Of a stretch of DNA of 64,000 nt, positions 17,035 through 26,549 are shown piece after piece; within the stretch, counting starts at the first letter, position 1; each line of letters opens with the position of its first letter. This DNA comes from an uncultured Myxococcaceae bacterium (GTDB lineage: Bacteria > Myxococcota_A > Polyangia > Polyangiales > Ga0077539). The DNA is taken from assembly GCA_945952225.1 (NCBI GenBank), contig CAMFHP010000018.1, positions 31,655-95,654 on the forward strand, given 5' to 3'. A program made the position numbers and the translations under genes. Below the pieces are notes generated by a model that was not told the origin of the DNA, made no database searches, and saw only the letters and a program-made list of their open reading frames with translations.

Positions 17035-18248
17035 CAGCCCGGCGTGACCGTGGGGCAGCCGAAGACGATGCGCACCTGGGCCATCGGGTCGGTGCGCACG
17101 CGGTCGCAGACGGTGCCGTAGAGCACGACGGAGCGCATGCCGGGGGAGTAGTCCCAGCCGTCGGCGTGCGAGACGTCGCGCGGAACGAGCCGCGGAGTGG
17201 CGTCGCCGGTGCCCGTGAAGTTCACGTTCACGCGCGTGGTGTCGATGGTCGACGGGTCGGCGTCGATGGCGAACTCGCAGCTCAGCGCGCGTCCACGGAT
17301 CTCTTCGAAGGCCCGCGTGAGGTCGGACTCGAAGCTCGCGCCGCGGAGCGAGTAGTGGCAGCTCTGCGTCGTGCGGCAGTCGGCCGTGCGCGCGGATCCA
17401 CCCGTCACCGCGAGGTCCGAGAGGAAGGTCTCCGACGCGTCGGGCGTGCCCGCGACGAACACGCGGATCGGCGGCGTCTCACGCTGCGCGAGGGCCACGG
17501 CCACGCGAACCGCATTCTTGCCCACCTCGTCTCGACACGCGGCCCATCGCATGAACGCCGCGAGGTCGAGGAGGTTCGGGAGCGCGCCGCACATCGCCGT
17601 GGTGTTGGTGCACTCCTCGGTGGGCACGCCGTCGGTGATGAGCACCACGTTGTGCGAGCCGTCCATCGCGAAGGAGCGGTAGTACGAGGTCGATCCCTGC
17701 ATCGCGCAGGTCATGGGCGTGTTGCCGTTGGGGCGCACCGTCGAGAGCTGCGAGAGGATGCGCGCGCGCGTCGTCGAGAGCGCGCCCACGGGCACCGCCG
17801 GGGTCGTGTAGCCGTTGGCCGTGTCGCCGTTCGAGGCCGCGGGAAAGAAGGTGATTCCGACGCGCGTGTCGTCGCTCAATGACATCACGAGCGAGCGGAT
17901 CGCCGACACCGCGGCCTCCCAGCGCGTGGGGCCCGTGGTGCCGCCGCCGACGGCCGTGTCCATCGAGCCCGAGCGGTCGAGCACGAGGAGGAGGTTCATC
18001 GGGCGACGCGCGGCATCGGCCGTGGTGCGCAGGCACGCGGCGTCTTCCTGCACGATCACCGGTCCCGTGTCGCGAATGGGCACCGCATCGCGCCCGAGGT
18101 TGGGAAACATCGCGTCGGACTGCGCATCGCGCGCCGTCGCGTCGACGCCGCCGTCGTTGCCGTTGTTGAACACCACGGGCGTACCGCCCGCGTCGCACGC
18201 GGTGAATAGCGCCAGGATCGAGGGCGCAAGCAGCAGTCGGTTCATCAT
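17034..18248 (-). CDS. VWA-domain lipoprotein
   Basis: 404 residues from the ATG at 18248, which follows AGGAAGACC; a second ATG is the next codon and a GTG at 18278 would overlap the upstream gene by 4 nt. Signal peptide with FTAC lipobox, acidic linker with DGG and VDATARDAQSDA. Residues about 80-280 are a von Willebrand factor A domain with the MIDAS motif DRSGSMD, a later Thr (NGNTPMTC) and Asp (LITDGVP) completing the metal site. Cysteines are scattered through the VWA and the C-terminal domain, suggesting disulfides. A related lipoprotein lies at 26550-27719. It probably binds protein ligands at the cell surface through a divalent metal. Coupled to the PAP2 gene. Confidence 0.85.
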   Translation of the reverse strand: MMNRLLLAPSILALFTACDAGGTPVVFNNGNDGGVDATARDAQSDAMFPNLGRDAVPIRDTGPVIVQEDAACLRTTADAARRPMNLLLVLDRSGSMDTAVGGGTTGPTRWEAAVSAIRSLVMSLSDDTRVGITFFPAASNGDTANGYTTPAVPVGALSTTRARILSQLSTVRPNGNTPMTCAMQGSTSYYRSFAMDGSHNVVLITDGVPTEECTNTTAMCGALPNLLDLAAFMRWAACRDEVGKNAVRVAVALAQRETPPIRVFVAGTPDASETFLSDLAVTGGSARTADCRTTQSCHYSLRGASFESDLTRAFEEIRGRALSCEFAIDADPSTIDTTRVNVNFTGTGDATPRLVPRDVSHADGWDYSPGMRSVVLYGTVCDRVRTDPMAQVRIVFGCPTVTPG

Positions 18249-18274
18249 GGTCTTCCTCGAAGCAGAAGGGAGCG

Positions 18275-18688
18275 TCACGACTTCTCGCCGCCGCCCTCAC
18301 CGCCCTTGCCGCCGTCGCCGCTCTTCATGCGACGCGCGACGAGGAGCACGAGCAGCAGCAGTCCGACGCCGAAGAGCATGTAGGGCGCCGAGAGGTCTTC
18401 TTTCTCGGGAGGCGGCGTCGCGTCGGCCGTGGCGTCTTCGAGCCGCGTGTTGGAAGCGCCCGCAGCGCCCGCGCGACCGCCGCCGTGGCCTCCGCCGCCA
18501 CCGCCACCGGTGCCGTCTTCGAGGGCGCCCACGTTGCCCGAAGCCGCGTTGGCGCGCTCGACCGCCGACGATCCGAAGATGCGCCACGCGCCGACGCCGA
18601 CGCACGCGACGATCATCAACAGGATCACGTACTCGGTGGTCGACAGACCCTGCTGGTCACGACGGAGCGATCGCCGGGGGGCACCCAT
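18275..18688 (-). CDS. Flp-pilin-like protein with C-terminal membrane anchor
   Basis: 137 residues from the ATG at 18688. After a basic leader (MGAPRRSLRRDQQG) comes LSTTEYVILLMIVACVGVGAW: cleavage after Gly14 would put Glu at +5 and Tyr at +6, the exact signature of class IVb Flp/TadE-type pilins. Unlike normal Flp pilins (about 50-60 residues), this is followed by a Gly-rich, Ala/Thr/Pro-rich linker and a second hydrophobic helix (APYMLFGVGLLLLVLLVARR) with a basic Gly-rich tail. No Tad secretion genes are visible nearby. It precedes the VWA gene by 26 bp (or overlaps by 4 nt with the alternative VWA start), forming a three-gene unit with the VWA and PAP2 genes. A -10-like GATACG (plus CGTATC at 18701-18706) sits 12 nt before the ATG. 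Confidence 0.7.
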   Translation of the reverse strand: MGAPRRSLRRDQQGLSTTEYVILLMIVACVGVGAWRIFGSSAVERANAASGNVGALEDGTGGGGGGGHGGGRAGAAGASNTRLEDATADATPPPEKEDLSAPYMLFGVGLLLLVLLVARRMKSGDGGKGGEGGGEKS

Positions 18689-18746
18689 CACGGCCGCGAC
18701 CGTATCACCATCGACCGCGCGCACGCACCGTTCCCGCAGCGGGTTC

Positions 18747-19001
18747 TCAGGGCTCGCGGTCGTCGAGGTCGTCGGCCTCGGAACGCGCCGCGTCAAGCGC
18801 CTCGCGCATCTCGTCGAGGGCGTCGTCGAAGGGCACCGCGAGCCACGGGAGCCACTCCGCTTCGAACACCTCGAACGACACCGCGTGGCCCTCGCGCGCG
18901 CCGTGGATGTGCTGCACCGACACCGCCGCGCCGATCGCGTCGAGCGACACGGTGATCGTGCTCCCGTCGTCGACGGTGCGGGTCCAGGTGCGGGGCTTCA
19001 C
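18747..19001 (-). CDS. Small acidic protein overlapping uvrA stop
   Basis: 84 residues starting at a GTG that overlaps the uvrA stop as GTGA (18998-19001). The sequence reads like a genuine small folded protein: beta-rich N-terminal half (TWTRTVDDGSTITVSLDAIGAAVSVQHIHG), an aromatic segment (FEVFEAEWLPWLAVPFDDALDEM) and an acidic helical tail (EALDAARSEADDLDDREP). No family recognised. The overlap makes it translationally coupled to uvrA, so it may be a co-expressed accessory protein, though no functional link can be shown here. A reading frame that continues upstream through uvrA is a shadow; the coding character starts at this GTG. Confidence 0.6.
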   Translation of the reverse strand: MKPRTWTRTVDDGSTITVSLDAIGAAVSVQHIHGAREGHAVSFEVFEAEWLPWLAVPFDDALDEMREALDAARSEADDLDDREP

Positions 19002-21892
19002 GACTTCGCGGGCGGGCGCTTCGTGGTAGGCGCCTTCGAGGCCGCCGGGCGCATCGTCACCGTGCGCGTCACGGGACGCACCGAGGCCTTCGGACGCTCG
19101 GTCTTGCGCGACGTCGGCGCGCTCGCGAGCAGGGGCTTCAACGCCTCGCCCGTGAACGACCCCTTCGTGTGCGCGATCACCTCGGGCACGCCCGCGGCCA
19201 CGATCTTTCCACCGCCGTCGCCGCCATCGGGACCGACGTCGATCACCCAGTCGGCGCGCTTCACCACGTCGAGTTGATGCTCGATGACGAGCACGGTGTT
19301 TCCCTGCTCCACGAGCCGTTCGAGCAGGGTCATGAGCGTCTCGGTGTCGCTCATGTGGAGGCCCGTCGTGGGCTCGTCGAGCACGTAGAGCGTGCGACCC
19401 TGCGTGCGACGCGCGAGCTCCCGCGCGAGCTTCACGCGCTGCGCCTCGCCGCCCGAGAGCGTCGTCGCGGGCTGACCGAGGTGGAGGTACCCGAGCCCCA
19501 CGTCGCGCAGGGTGATGAGCAGATCGCGGATGCGCGGCACCGCTTCGAAGACCCCGATGGCCTCGTCGACGGTCATCGCGAGCACGTCGGCGATGGAGTA
19601 TCCGCGGTATCTCACCGTGAGCGTCTCGCGCTCGTAGCGCGTGCCGTCGCAGGCCTCGCAGGGCACGAGCACGTCGGGGAGAAAGTGCATCTCGACGCGG
19701 AGCACGCCGTCGCCCTGGCAGCTCTCGCAGCGGCCGCCCTTCACGTTGAAGCTGAAGCGTCCGGGCTTGAAGCCCCGCGCGCGCGCCTCGGGCACCTGCG
19801 CGAACACCTCGCGGAGCAGCGCGAACACGCCCATGTACGTCGCGGGTGACGAGCGCGGCGTGCGACCGAGCGGGCGCGCGTCGACGGCCACGAGGCGCTC
19901 CACCTGGTCGATGCCTTCGATGGCGTCGACGGGCGCGTCGGGGGTCGGGAGGTTGTAGAGCTTCGCGCGCACGTGCGGCACGAGCGTGCCGAGAATGAGC
20001 GAGCTCTTGCCCGAGCCCGACACGCCGGTCACCGCGACGAGACACCCGAGGGGAATCTCCACCGACACGTTGCGGAGGTTGTGGAGCTTCGCGCCGCGGA
20101 CCTTGAGCACCCCGCGTGCCTCGCGTCGATGCGCGGGCACGGCCATCGCGCGCGTGCCGAGGAGGTACGGCCCGGTGATGCTGTCGGGCTGACGCGCGAG
20201 GTCTGCGGGCGTTCCGACGCCCACCACGCGGCCTCCGTGGGCGCCTGCGCCAGGGCCGAGGTCGACGACCCAGTCGGCGGCGCGGATGGTCTCCAGATCG
20301 TGCTCGACGACCAGCACCGAGTTGCCGCGGTACACCAGCGCGCGGAGCGTGGTGAGCAGCTTCGCCGAGTCGCGCGGATGGAGCCCCACCGAGGGCTCAT
20401 CGAGCACGTAGAGCACGCCGACGAGCGCGCTGCCGATCTGCGTCGCGAGCCGCACGCGCTGCCCCTCGCCGCCCGAGAGCGTCGACGCGGGACGCGCCAG
20501 CGAGAGGTACGACACGCCCACGTCGTCGAGGAACTGGAGCCGCGACACGATCTCGCTCTGCACCCGCGACACGATGGGCCGCACCTTCGAGGGCAGATCG
20601 AGCGCGAGACAGAACGCGCGGAGGTCTCGCACGTTGAGCTGCGACACCTGCGCGATGGTGCGTCCCGCGAGCTTCACCGAGAGCGCCTCGGGGCGCAGCC
20701 GCGTGCCGTGACACGCATCGCACGGAGCCTCCGTGGTGCCGCGGATGTCCTCTTCGCTGTCCTCGTCGGTGTCGTCGTCGTCGCGTCCGCGGCCGCGCCC
20801 CGCCGCGCGGTTCTTGCGATCGAGGAGCGAGAGCACGCCGGGATAGCTGTCCCCGTCGCCGTAGAGGATCTCGTCGCGGGCCCGCGCCGGAAGCGACTCC
20901 CACGGCGCATAGAGGTCGATGCCGATGCCCCGCGCGTACTGCTCCAGCTCGCGGGGGAGCGCGCCCTTGCGCCACGGGGCCAGCGCGCCCTCACGGAGCG
21001 AGAGCGACGGATCGGGCACCAGCCTCGGCAGGTCGGCCACCTCGCGCACGCCGAGTCCGCCGCACACGTCGCACGCGCCCGCGGGCGAGTTGAACGAGAA
21101 CAGCGGCGGCTCGACGGGCGGCAACGTGATGCCGCAGTCGGCGCAGGCGAAGCGTTCCGAGAGCAGCGACTCGTCGCCCGTCGCGGGCACCACGCGCACG
21201 AGCCCCTGCGCCTGCTTGAGCGCGAGCTCCACGGCGTCGAGCACGCGCGAGCGCACGCCGTCTTTGATCGCCACGCGGTCGATCACGAGGTCGATGTCGT
21301 GAACCGCGCGCGCGTCGAGGGTGATCTCCTCCCCGAGGTCGCGGATCGCGCCGTCGATGCGCACGCGCACGAAGCCCTCGCGGCGCCACGATTCGAGCAG
21401 GTCGGCGTGGGCCCCGCGCTGCGCCCTCACGGCGGGCGCGAGGATGCTCACGCGCGCCCCCTCGCCCAGCGCGATCACCTGGTCGACCATCTCGCTCACC
21501 GTGCTGGCTCGCACGGGCTTCGCGCACTGGGGGCAGAACGGCTCGCCCGCGCGGGCGAAGAGCAGCCGGAGGTAGTCGTCGATCTCGGTGACCGTGCCCA
21601 CCGTGGAGCGGGGGTTGCGCGCGAGGGTTCGCTGCTCGATCGCGATGGCGGGCGAGAGGCCCTCGATGTGGTCGACGTCGGGCCGCGCGATGGGCCCGAG
21701 GAGCTGCCGCGCGTACACCGAGAGCGATTCGACGTAGCGGCGACGCCCCTCGGCGTAGATCGTGTTGAAGGCCAGCGAGCTCTTGCCCGAGCCCGACGGC
21801 CCCGTCACCACCACCAGCCGACCGCGCGGAATGTCCACGTCGACGGAGTGCAGGTTGTGGGTTCGGGCTCCTCGAACAACGATCACGTCCAT
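18998..21892 (-). CDS. uvrA: Excinuclease ABC subunit A
   Basis: 964 residues, close to the usual 940-970. Starts MDVIVVRGARTHNLHSVDVD, the conserved UvrA N-terminus. Two ABC ATPase modules: Walker A GPSGSGKSS at residues 31-39 and GVSGSGKSS around residue 620, with signature motifs LSGGEGQRVRLA and LSGGEAQRVKLA, each followed by VLDEPSVGLHPRD and VLDEPTTGLHMSD. Zinc-binding cysteine pairs are present (CADCG...CDVCGG and CESCQGDG...CEACDGTRY; a third CDACHGTR). UvrA dimers recognise bulky DNA lesions and load UvrB in nucleotide excision repair. A short acidic insert with consecutive Asp residues follows RGRGR near residue 375. It lies downstream of the metal ATPase (74 bp gap) and overlaps the small gene at its 3' end. 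Confidence 0.97.
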   Translation of the reverse strand: MDVIVVRGARTHNLHSVDVDIPRGRLVVVTGPSGSGKSSLAFNTIYAEGRRRYVESLSVYARQLLGPIARPDVDHIEGLSPAIAIEQRTLARNPRSTVGTVTEIDDYLRLLFARAGEPFCPQCAKPVRASTVSEMVDQVIALGEGARVSILAPAVRAQRGAHADLLESWRREGFVRVRIDGAIRDLGEEITLDARAVHDIDLVIDRVAIKDGVRSRVLDAVELALKQAQGLVRVVPATGDESLLSERFACADCGITLPPVEPPLFSFNSPAGACDVCGGLGVREVADLPRLVPDPSLSLREGALAPWRKGALPRELEQYARGIGIDLYAPWESLPARARDEILYGDGDSYPGVLSLLDRKNRAAGRGRGRDDDDTDEDSEEDIRGTTEAPCDACHGTRLRPEALSVKLAGRTIAQVSQLNVRDLRAFCLALDLPSKVRPIVSRVQSEIVSRLQFLDDVGVSYLSLARPASTLSGGEGQRVRLATQIGSALVGVLYVLDEPSVGLHPRDSAKLLTTLRALVYRGNSVLVVEHDLETIRAADWVVDLGPGAGAHGGRVVGVGTPADLARQPDSITGPYLLGTRAMAVPAHRREARGVLKVRGAKLHNLRNVSVEIPLGCLVAVTGVSGSGKSSLILGTLVPHVRAKLYNLPTPDAPVDAIEGIDQVERLVAVDARPLGRTPRSSPATYMGVFALLREVFAQVPEARARGFKPGRFSFNVKGGRCESCQGDGVLRVEMHFLPDVLVPCEACDGTRYERETLTVRYRGYSIADVLAMTVDEAIGVFEAVPRIRDLLITLRDVGLGYLHLGQPATTLSGGEAQRVKLARELARRTQGRTLYVLDEPTTGLHMSDTETLMTLLERLVEQGNTVLVIEHQLDVVKRADWVIDVGPDGGDGGGKIVAAGVPEVIAHTKGSFTGEALKPLLASAPTSRKTERPKASVRPVTRTVTMRPAASKAPTTKRPPAKS

Positions 21893-21966
21893 GGATGGAG
21901 CCCGGCATTCTGCGGCCCCACGCGCCGGAACTCAATCGTTGTGTGACGTCGCGGCGACGCGATCTC

Positions 21967-24591
21967 TCAGCGCTTGAACAGCAGGAGCCGCAGGCCGTTC
22001 AGCACCACGATCATCGTGCTGCCCTCGTGGAGCACCACCGCGTGCGAGATGCGCACCCACCCGAAGATCGACGCGAGAATGAGCAGCGCGCTCACGCCGA
22101 GCGAGATCGCGAGGTTCACCTTCACCGTGCGGTTCGCCTCGCGCGCGAGCGCCACCGCGAAGGGCAGCTGCCGCAGGTCGTCGCTCATGAGCACCACGTC
22201 GGCGGTCTCGAGCGCCACATCGCTCCCCGCGCCGCCCATCGCCACGCCCACCGAGGCCGCCGCGAGCGCGGGCGCGTCGTTCACGCCGTCGCCCACCATC
22301 GCCACGCCGCCGTCACGCGCGAGCTCACGCAGCGCCTCGACCTTGCCCTCGGGCATGAGCGGCGCGCGCGGCTCGTCGATGCCCACCTCGCGCGCGATGG
22401 CCTCGGCCACGATGCGGTTGTCGCCCGAGAGCATCACCGTGCGGCGAATGCCCATCGCGCGAATCGCGGCGAGCGCGCCCTTCGCCTCCGCACGCAACGT
22501 GTCGGCCACACCGAGCACGCCGATGAACTCGGTGCCGCGACGCACGATCATCGTGGTCTGCCCCGCGGTCTGCAGGCGCGTCACTTCCGACTTCACCGCC
22601 TCGGGCACGCGCGCCGGATCGAAGAGGTCAAGGGAGCCGATCGCCACGGCCTTGCCGCCCACCATCGAGCGGATGCCCTTGCCGTGCACGGCCTCGACGC
22701 CGACCGCGGTCGCCAGGGTCACCGCGCGCGCCTTCGCACCGTCGACCACGGCCTTCGCGAGCGGGTGCGACGACAGCGCCTCGACGGCCGCGGCCACCGA
22801 CAGGAGCTCCGACTCCGTGGTGCCCTGCGACGTCCACACGGAGACGAGCTTCGGACGCCCCTCGGTGAGCGTTCCCGTCTTGTCGAAGGCCACCGACGAC
22901 ACCTCGCCGAGCGCTTCGAGATGCGCGCCGCCCTTCATCAACACGCCGCCGCGCGCGGCCCGCGCCACCGCCGAGAGCACCGCGGCGGGCGTCGAGATCG
23001 CGAGCGCGCACGGCGACGCCGCCACGAGGAGCGACATCGCGCGCAGCAGCGCTTCCTTCGCCGAGGTTCCCGTCGCGATGAGCACCACGGCGAGGGTCGG
23101 CGCCGCCGCGAGAATGATCGGCGCGAAGCGCTGCTCCACGCGCTTGCTGAAGCGCTGCACGCGGCCCTTGCGCGCCTCGGCCTCGGTCACCAGGTCGATG
23201 ACCCGCGCGATGGCCGACTCGCCCGAGAGCTTCGTGACCTCGATGTCGAGCACAGCCTCGGCGTTGATGGTTCCCGCGAACACCGTGTCGCCCACCGACT
23301 TCGACACGGGCACGGACTCGCCGGTGACCGTCGACTGATCGAGCGACGAGCGCCCCTCACGAATGATCCCATCGAGCGGCACACGATCGCCCGCGCGCAC
23401 CACCACACGGTCGCCGCGCTTCACCTCGGCGACGGGGACCTCGACGAGCTCGCCGTTGCGCCGCACCCGCGCCGTCTCGGGACGCAGCCGACCGAGCGCA
23501 TCGATGGCCCTTCGCGCGCGGTCGAGGGCGCGGTGTTCGAGGGCGTGTCCGAGGCTGAAGAGAAACAGCAGCAGCCCCGCTTCGAACCACGCGCCGAGCA
23601 CCGCCGCGCCCACGGCCGCGAGCACAGTGAGCGTCTCGATGTCGAACTGGAGCGACGTCGCCGATCGCACCGCGCCCTTCACGGGAAAGAACCCCGCGCT
23701 CGCCGCCGCGAGGCCATAGAGCACCGTAGGCGCCATGCGCGGCGCGCCCGTCACGAGGTGCTCCGTCGCGAGGCCCGCCGCGAGGAGCACGCCCGCCACG
23801 ATCGACAGCGGGATCTCGAGCTTCGGCGCGAGCCCACCGCCATGCGAGTGCGAGCAGCAGGCGTGTCCCGCCTCGGGCTCTTCGAGTTCGAAGCCCAGGG
23901 CCTCGACACGCTTCTCGATCTCGCGCGGCGACGTGAGCTCGGCGTCGTACTCGACGAACATGCGCTCGGCCGCGTAGGCCACGCCCACTTCGAGCACGCC
24001 CTTCATGCGGCCGAGGGCGTACTCGATGTGGTAGCCCGACTGGGCGCTGTCCATGCCGCGCACGAACCACGAGCGGGCCTTGTAGCGCCGCGCGATCTCC
24101 GCCGCCGACGCGCGCACGAGCGCCACGACCTCGTCACGCGTGCCCTTCGCGGGATCGTAGTGGATGCAGACCTCCGCCCACCCGAGGTCGCGCCGGATGT
24201 GAATGTCGGAGATGCCCGCGCGACGGTTGATGTGCGCTTCGAGCTTTTCGAAGCGTCCCTTCTCGTTGGTCTCGTCGGGCAGCACGAAGCTCAGTTCGAG
24301 CTGACACGCGACGGTGCCATCTTCGGCGTCGCGCGTGCCCACCGCGCGCTCCTCCCGAGCATGCGCGTGGTCGTGACTGTGCCCCGCGTGGTCGTGGTCG
24401 TGCCCGCACGATGCGCCGTGCTCATGCGCCGCGTGGTCGTGCGCCGCGTGGTCGTGGTCGTGCCCGCAGCCCGGCCCGTGGTCATGCGCCGCGTGGTCGT
24501 GCGCCGCGTGGTCGTGCGCCGCGTGGTCGTGCGCCGCGTGGTCGTGGTCGTGCCCGCAGCCCGGGCCGTGGGCGTGGTCGTGGTCGCTCAT
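21967..24591 (-). CDS. P1B-4-type heavy-metal ATPase with His-rich N-terminus
   Basis: 874 residues. The first 80 residues are a His/Asp repeat (HDHAA units with three GCGHDHDH blocks), followed by a cytoplasmic region with two ferredoxin-like segments lacking CxxC (about residues 95-245). The ATPase core has the membrane motif SPC (Ser526-Pro-Cys), TGES, the phosphorylated Asp570 in DKTGT, the nucleotide-binding HP (SSHPLAKA), GDGVND and the TM8 motif HEGST (His855). SPC with HEGST defines subgroup P1B-4 (CoaT/CtpD/PfeT-type exporters of Co, Fe, Zn or Cd), rather than the Cu (CPC) or classical Zn/Cd/Pb (CPC-K/D) pumps. The His-rich head probably buffers or senses divalent metal. Preceded on the same strand by the 399-residue protein and a His-rich protein. 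Confidence 0.92.
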   Translation of the reverse strand: MSDHDHAHGPGCGHDHDHAAHDHAAHDHAAHDHAAHDHGPGCGHDHDHAAHDHAAHEHGASCGHDHDHAGHSHDHAHAREERAVGTRDAEDGTVACQLELSFVLPDETNEKGRFEKLEAHINRRAGISDIHIRRDLGWAEVCIHYDPAKGTRDEVVALVRASAAEIARRYKARSWFVRGMDSAQSGYHIEYALGRMKGVLEVGVAYAAERMFVEYDAELTSPREIEKRVEALGFELEEPEAGHACCSHSHGGGLAPKLEIPLSIVAGVLLAAGLATEHLVTGAPRMAPTVLYGLAAASAGFFPVKGAVRSATSLQFDIETLTVLAAVGAAVLGAWFEAGLLLFLFSLGHALEHRALDRARRAIDALGRLRPETARVRRNGELVEVPVAEVKRGDRVVVRAGDRVPLDGIIREGRSSLDQSTVTGESVPVSKSVGDTVFAGTINAEAVLDIEVTKLSGESAIARVIDLVTEAEARKGRVQRFSKRVEQRFAPIILAAAPTLAVVLIATGTSAKEALLRAMSLLVAASPCALAISTPAAVLSAVARAARGGVLMKGGAHLEALGEVSSVAFDKTGTLTEGRPKLVSVWTSQGTTESELLSVAAAVEALSSHPLAKAVVDGAKARAVTLATAVGVEAVHGKGIRSMVGGKAVAIGSLDLFDPARVPEAVKSEVTRLQTAGQTTMIVRRGTEFIGVLGVADTLRAEAKGALAAIRAMGIRRTVMLSGDNRIVAEAIAREVGIDEPRAPLMPEGKVEALRELARDGGVAMVGDGVNDAPALAAASVGVAMGGAGSDVALETADVVLMSDDLRQLPFAVALAREANRTVKVNLAISLGVSALLILASIFGWVRISHAVVLHEGSTMIVVLNGLRLLLFKR
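24400..24575. repeat. 15-bp coding repeat of the His-rich head
   Basis: Repeats of a 15-bp unit GCGCCGCGTGGTCGT (minus strand encodes HDHAA) occur twice around 24427-24456 and four times around 24487-24540, embedded in a longer three-fold repeat that includes the [10 protein letters not shown] segment. Prone to slippage, so repeat number may differ among strains or be mis-assembled. Confidence 0.75.
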
Positions 24592-24658
24592 GAGGGGTGG
24601 CGAGGCTCCTGCGGAGGCGGGATGGTGCGATGCAGACGGACGGTCTCGAACGCGCGGA

Positions 24659-25858
24659 TCAGTGGTGGCCCGAGGGGTCGCTCACGTGACCCTCTTCGTG
24701 CTCTTCCTGGTAGCCCGTGGTGCGACGGAAGCGCGGCGTGCCCACCTGGAGCTCGTCTTCGTTCTCGTCCATGTGGAGGTGGAACTCGGTGCCGCGATCC
24801 ATCGGCGTGTCGAGGATGTTGACCGGCGCGAGCGTCTGGTAGACCGGGTCGAAGGGGCACGTCGACCAGCGCGACACGACGGAGATCGCGCCCTCCTTGC
24901 GAAGGGCCGCGCACTGCGCGAGGTAGCGCTCCTCACGCGGGGTCGTGCGCCAGGCCTTGCGAACCCAGAATTCGCGGATCTCCTGCTCGCCGAACTTCGT
25001 GTTCTTCAGGTCGCGCACCGCGTCGGGCTCCGAGAGGAACCACCGCTCCTCGTGCGGAATCGTGCGGCCCGTCGCGTTCACGCCCACCATCGCCGACGAG
25101 TGCAGGAGCTCGGGCATCGCGATGAACTGCCCGACGAGAAAGTGATCCGCGAGCGCGTCCCACAGGCGGTTCTCGGCCTCTTCGTGCGTCGAGAGCGGGA
25201 CGTTGCCGCCCATCGACACGGCCATGAGCTGCTGCGTGCTGAACGCGACCTTCGACTGCGCGCGGGCCCACATCTGCGCGAGGTCCGAGAGGTAGCCCTT
25301 CACATCGTCGGGCGGCGTGACCCCGCACGTCTGGATCGACTGGAGGTACACCCCGAGCCGCTGCTGCCCGATGCCGTCGAGCACCTGGGCCGCCGCGTGG
25401 ATGCCCTTGAGGTGCACGAGCGGGCACTTGCCCTCGGCCTCGATGCGCGGACCGAGCGGCAGCGGCAGCGGACGCGAGGCCTGGTAGCGCGGGTTCGCGA
25501 GCGCCTCCCACGCGGCCTGAACGAACTGCGGCACCTGCGCGTAGAGCGCCTTCACCTGCCCGAAGGTCACGAGCGGGAGGTAGCCCACGGTGTCGGGGTC
25601 TTCGCGCGCGTCGGAGTCGAGCAGCGTCGTCGCGATCGTGGCGAGGGCGCGCGCGATCCACGTGAACGCCATCGCCTGCTGCTGATGCTTCGGACGGCTC
25701 CACGGGCCGGCGCCGGGGTCGAGCGGGCGGTTGAGCACCTGCGACTGGATCGCCGCTTCGAGGTCGTTGATGTGCTTCATCGCATGCCGATAGGCGTCGA
25801 GTTCGGCCTGCGAGGTCTCGCCCTTGAGGAACGCAAAGAAGGCGTTGGAGAACGACAT
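24659..25858 (-). CDS. Unrecognised 399-residue soluble protein
   Basis: 399 residues, no signal peptide or membrane helix. The sequence is well-ordered with mixed helices and several conserved-looking aromatic and Asp/His residues ([49 protein letters not shown] at the end). The C-terminus has a His/Glu cluster that might bind metal. Product could not be assigned to a family. It lies 67 bp upstream of the P1B-4 ATPase and 153 bp downstream of the His-rich protein, all on the minus strand, so it may belong to a metal-handling operon, but a link is inferred from position only. Confidence 0.7.
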   Translation of the reverse strand: MSFSNAFFAFLKGETSQAELDAYRHAMKHINDLEAAIQSQVLNRPLDPGAGPWSRPKHQQQAMAFTWIARALATIATTLLDSDAREDPDTVGYLPLVTFGQVKALYAQVPQFVQAAWEALANPRYQASRPLPLPLGPRIEAEGKCPLVHLKGIHAAAQVLDGIGQQRLGVYLQSIQTCGVTPPDDVKGYLSDLAQMWARAQSKVAFSTQQLMAVSMGGNVPLSTHEEAENRLWDALADHFLVGQFIAMPELLHSSAMVGVNATGRTIPHEERWFLSEPDAVRDLKNTKFGEQEIREFWVRKAWRTTPREERYLAQCAALRKEGAISVVSRWSTCPFDPVYQTLAPVNILDTPMDRGTEFHLHMDENEDELQVGTPRFRRTTGYQEEHEEGHVSDPSGHH

Positions 25859-26011
25859 GACGAGAGCTTCTTCCCCTTCTCGGTCGCGGCGACGCCCATC
25901 CCTCGGGCGCGCGGCGGGGGCGCTACGTTACCCAGAAGGGCGCACGCGAAACCAGCGATTCGAGCGCAGCGAACGAACGCGACGGGGAGGCGGGAGGAGG
26001 CGAGGGCGAGG

Positions 26012-26446
26012 TCAGCGCACGATCACGGGACCGTGGTCGTCGCAGTGGCGCCCGTGCGGGTGGTGCAGGTGGCCGAACACCACGTAGTCGACGTGGTCGC
26101 CGTGGGGAATCGCATCGTGGCCGCAGTCGGCGCCGTGCACGTGGTCGTCTTCGTGGGCGCCGCACGCGTGGTCGGGCGTGCAGGCCGAGGGGTTCGCGGC
26201 GTTCACCGAGAGCGTGTGGTCGTCGACGTGGTCGCCGTGCACGTGATGGAGGTGCCCGTCGTGGAGGAAGTCCACGTGCCCGTCGTGCTCGACGGCCTTG
26301 TGCCCGCAGCCGGCCGCGTGGAGGTGGCCCTCGTGGTTGTGATGGTGCGCCGCGCAGTCATGGCCTGCGTCGTGATCGCCCGCGCCGTGCGCGTGATCAT
26401 GGTCGTGGTCGTGTCCGCATCCAGGGCCGTGTACGTGTCCGCTCAT
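26012..26446 (-). CDS. Histidine-rich metal-binding protein
   Basis: 144 residues starting at an ATG with a strong GGAGGAG 5 nt upstream. The start [21 protein letters not shown] mirrors the [10 protein letters not shown] head of the metal ATPase. The body is an internal duplication: VEHDGHVDFLHDGHLHHVHG...DDH and IPHGDHVDYVVFGHLHHPHG...DDHG, with His and Asp making up much of the sequence. Four Cys residues accompany His in two GCGH-like sites and CDDH. Such proteins sequester or deliver Zn, Co or Ni ions. No signal peptide, so cytoplasmic. Position upstream of the 399-residue protein and the P1B-4 ATPase suggests a role as metallochaperone or sink for the exporter. Confidence 0.75.
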   Translation of the reverse strand: MSGHVHGPGCGHDHDHDHAHGAGDHDAGHDCAAHHHNHEGHLHAAGCGHKAVEHDGHVDFLHDGHLHHVHGDHVDDHTLSVNAANPSACTPDHACGAHEDDHVHGADCGHDAIPHGDHVDYVVFGHLHHPHGRHCDDHGPVIVR

Positions 26447-26549
26447 GGTGGCTCCTCCAGTCGCCGCGACGTTCGCGACGCGCGGCATCGTACGGCCACG
26501 CGCGCGAATTGGGTGAAGGAACCTCGCGCTCGTTCCCACGCACGCTCTG

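Noticed and set aside
19973..21946. 657-residue plus-strand open frame antisense to uvrA
   Set aside because: Composition is His/Arg/Ala/Glu with no motif; uvrA on the other strand is unmistakable.
24400..24575. Intergenic or regulatory repeat
   Set aside because: The 15-bp repeats are in frame and encode the His-rich head of the metal ATPase.
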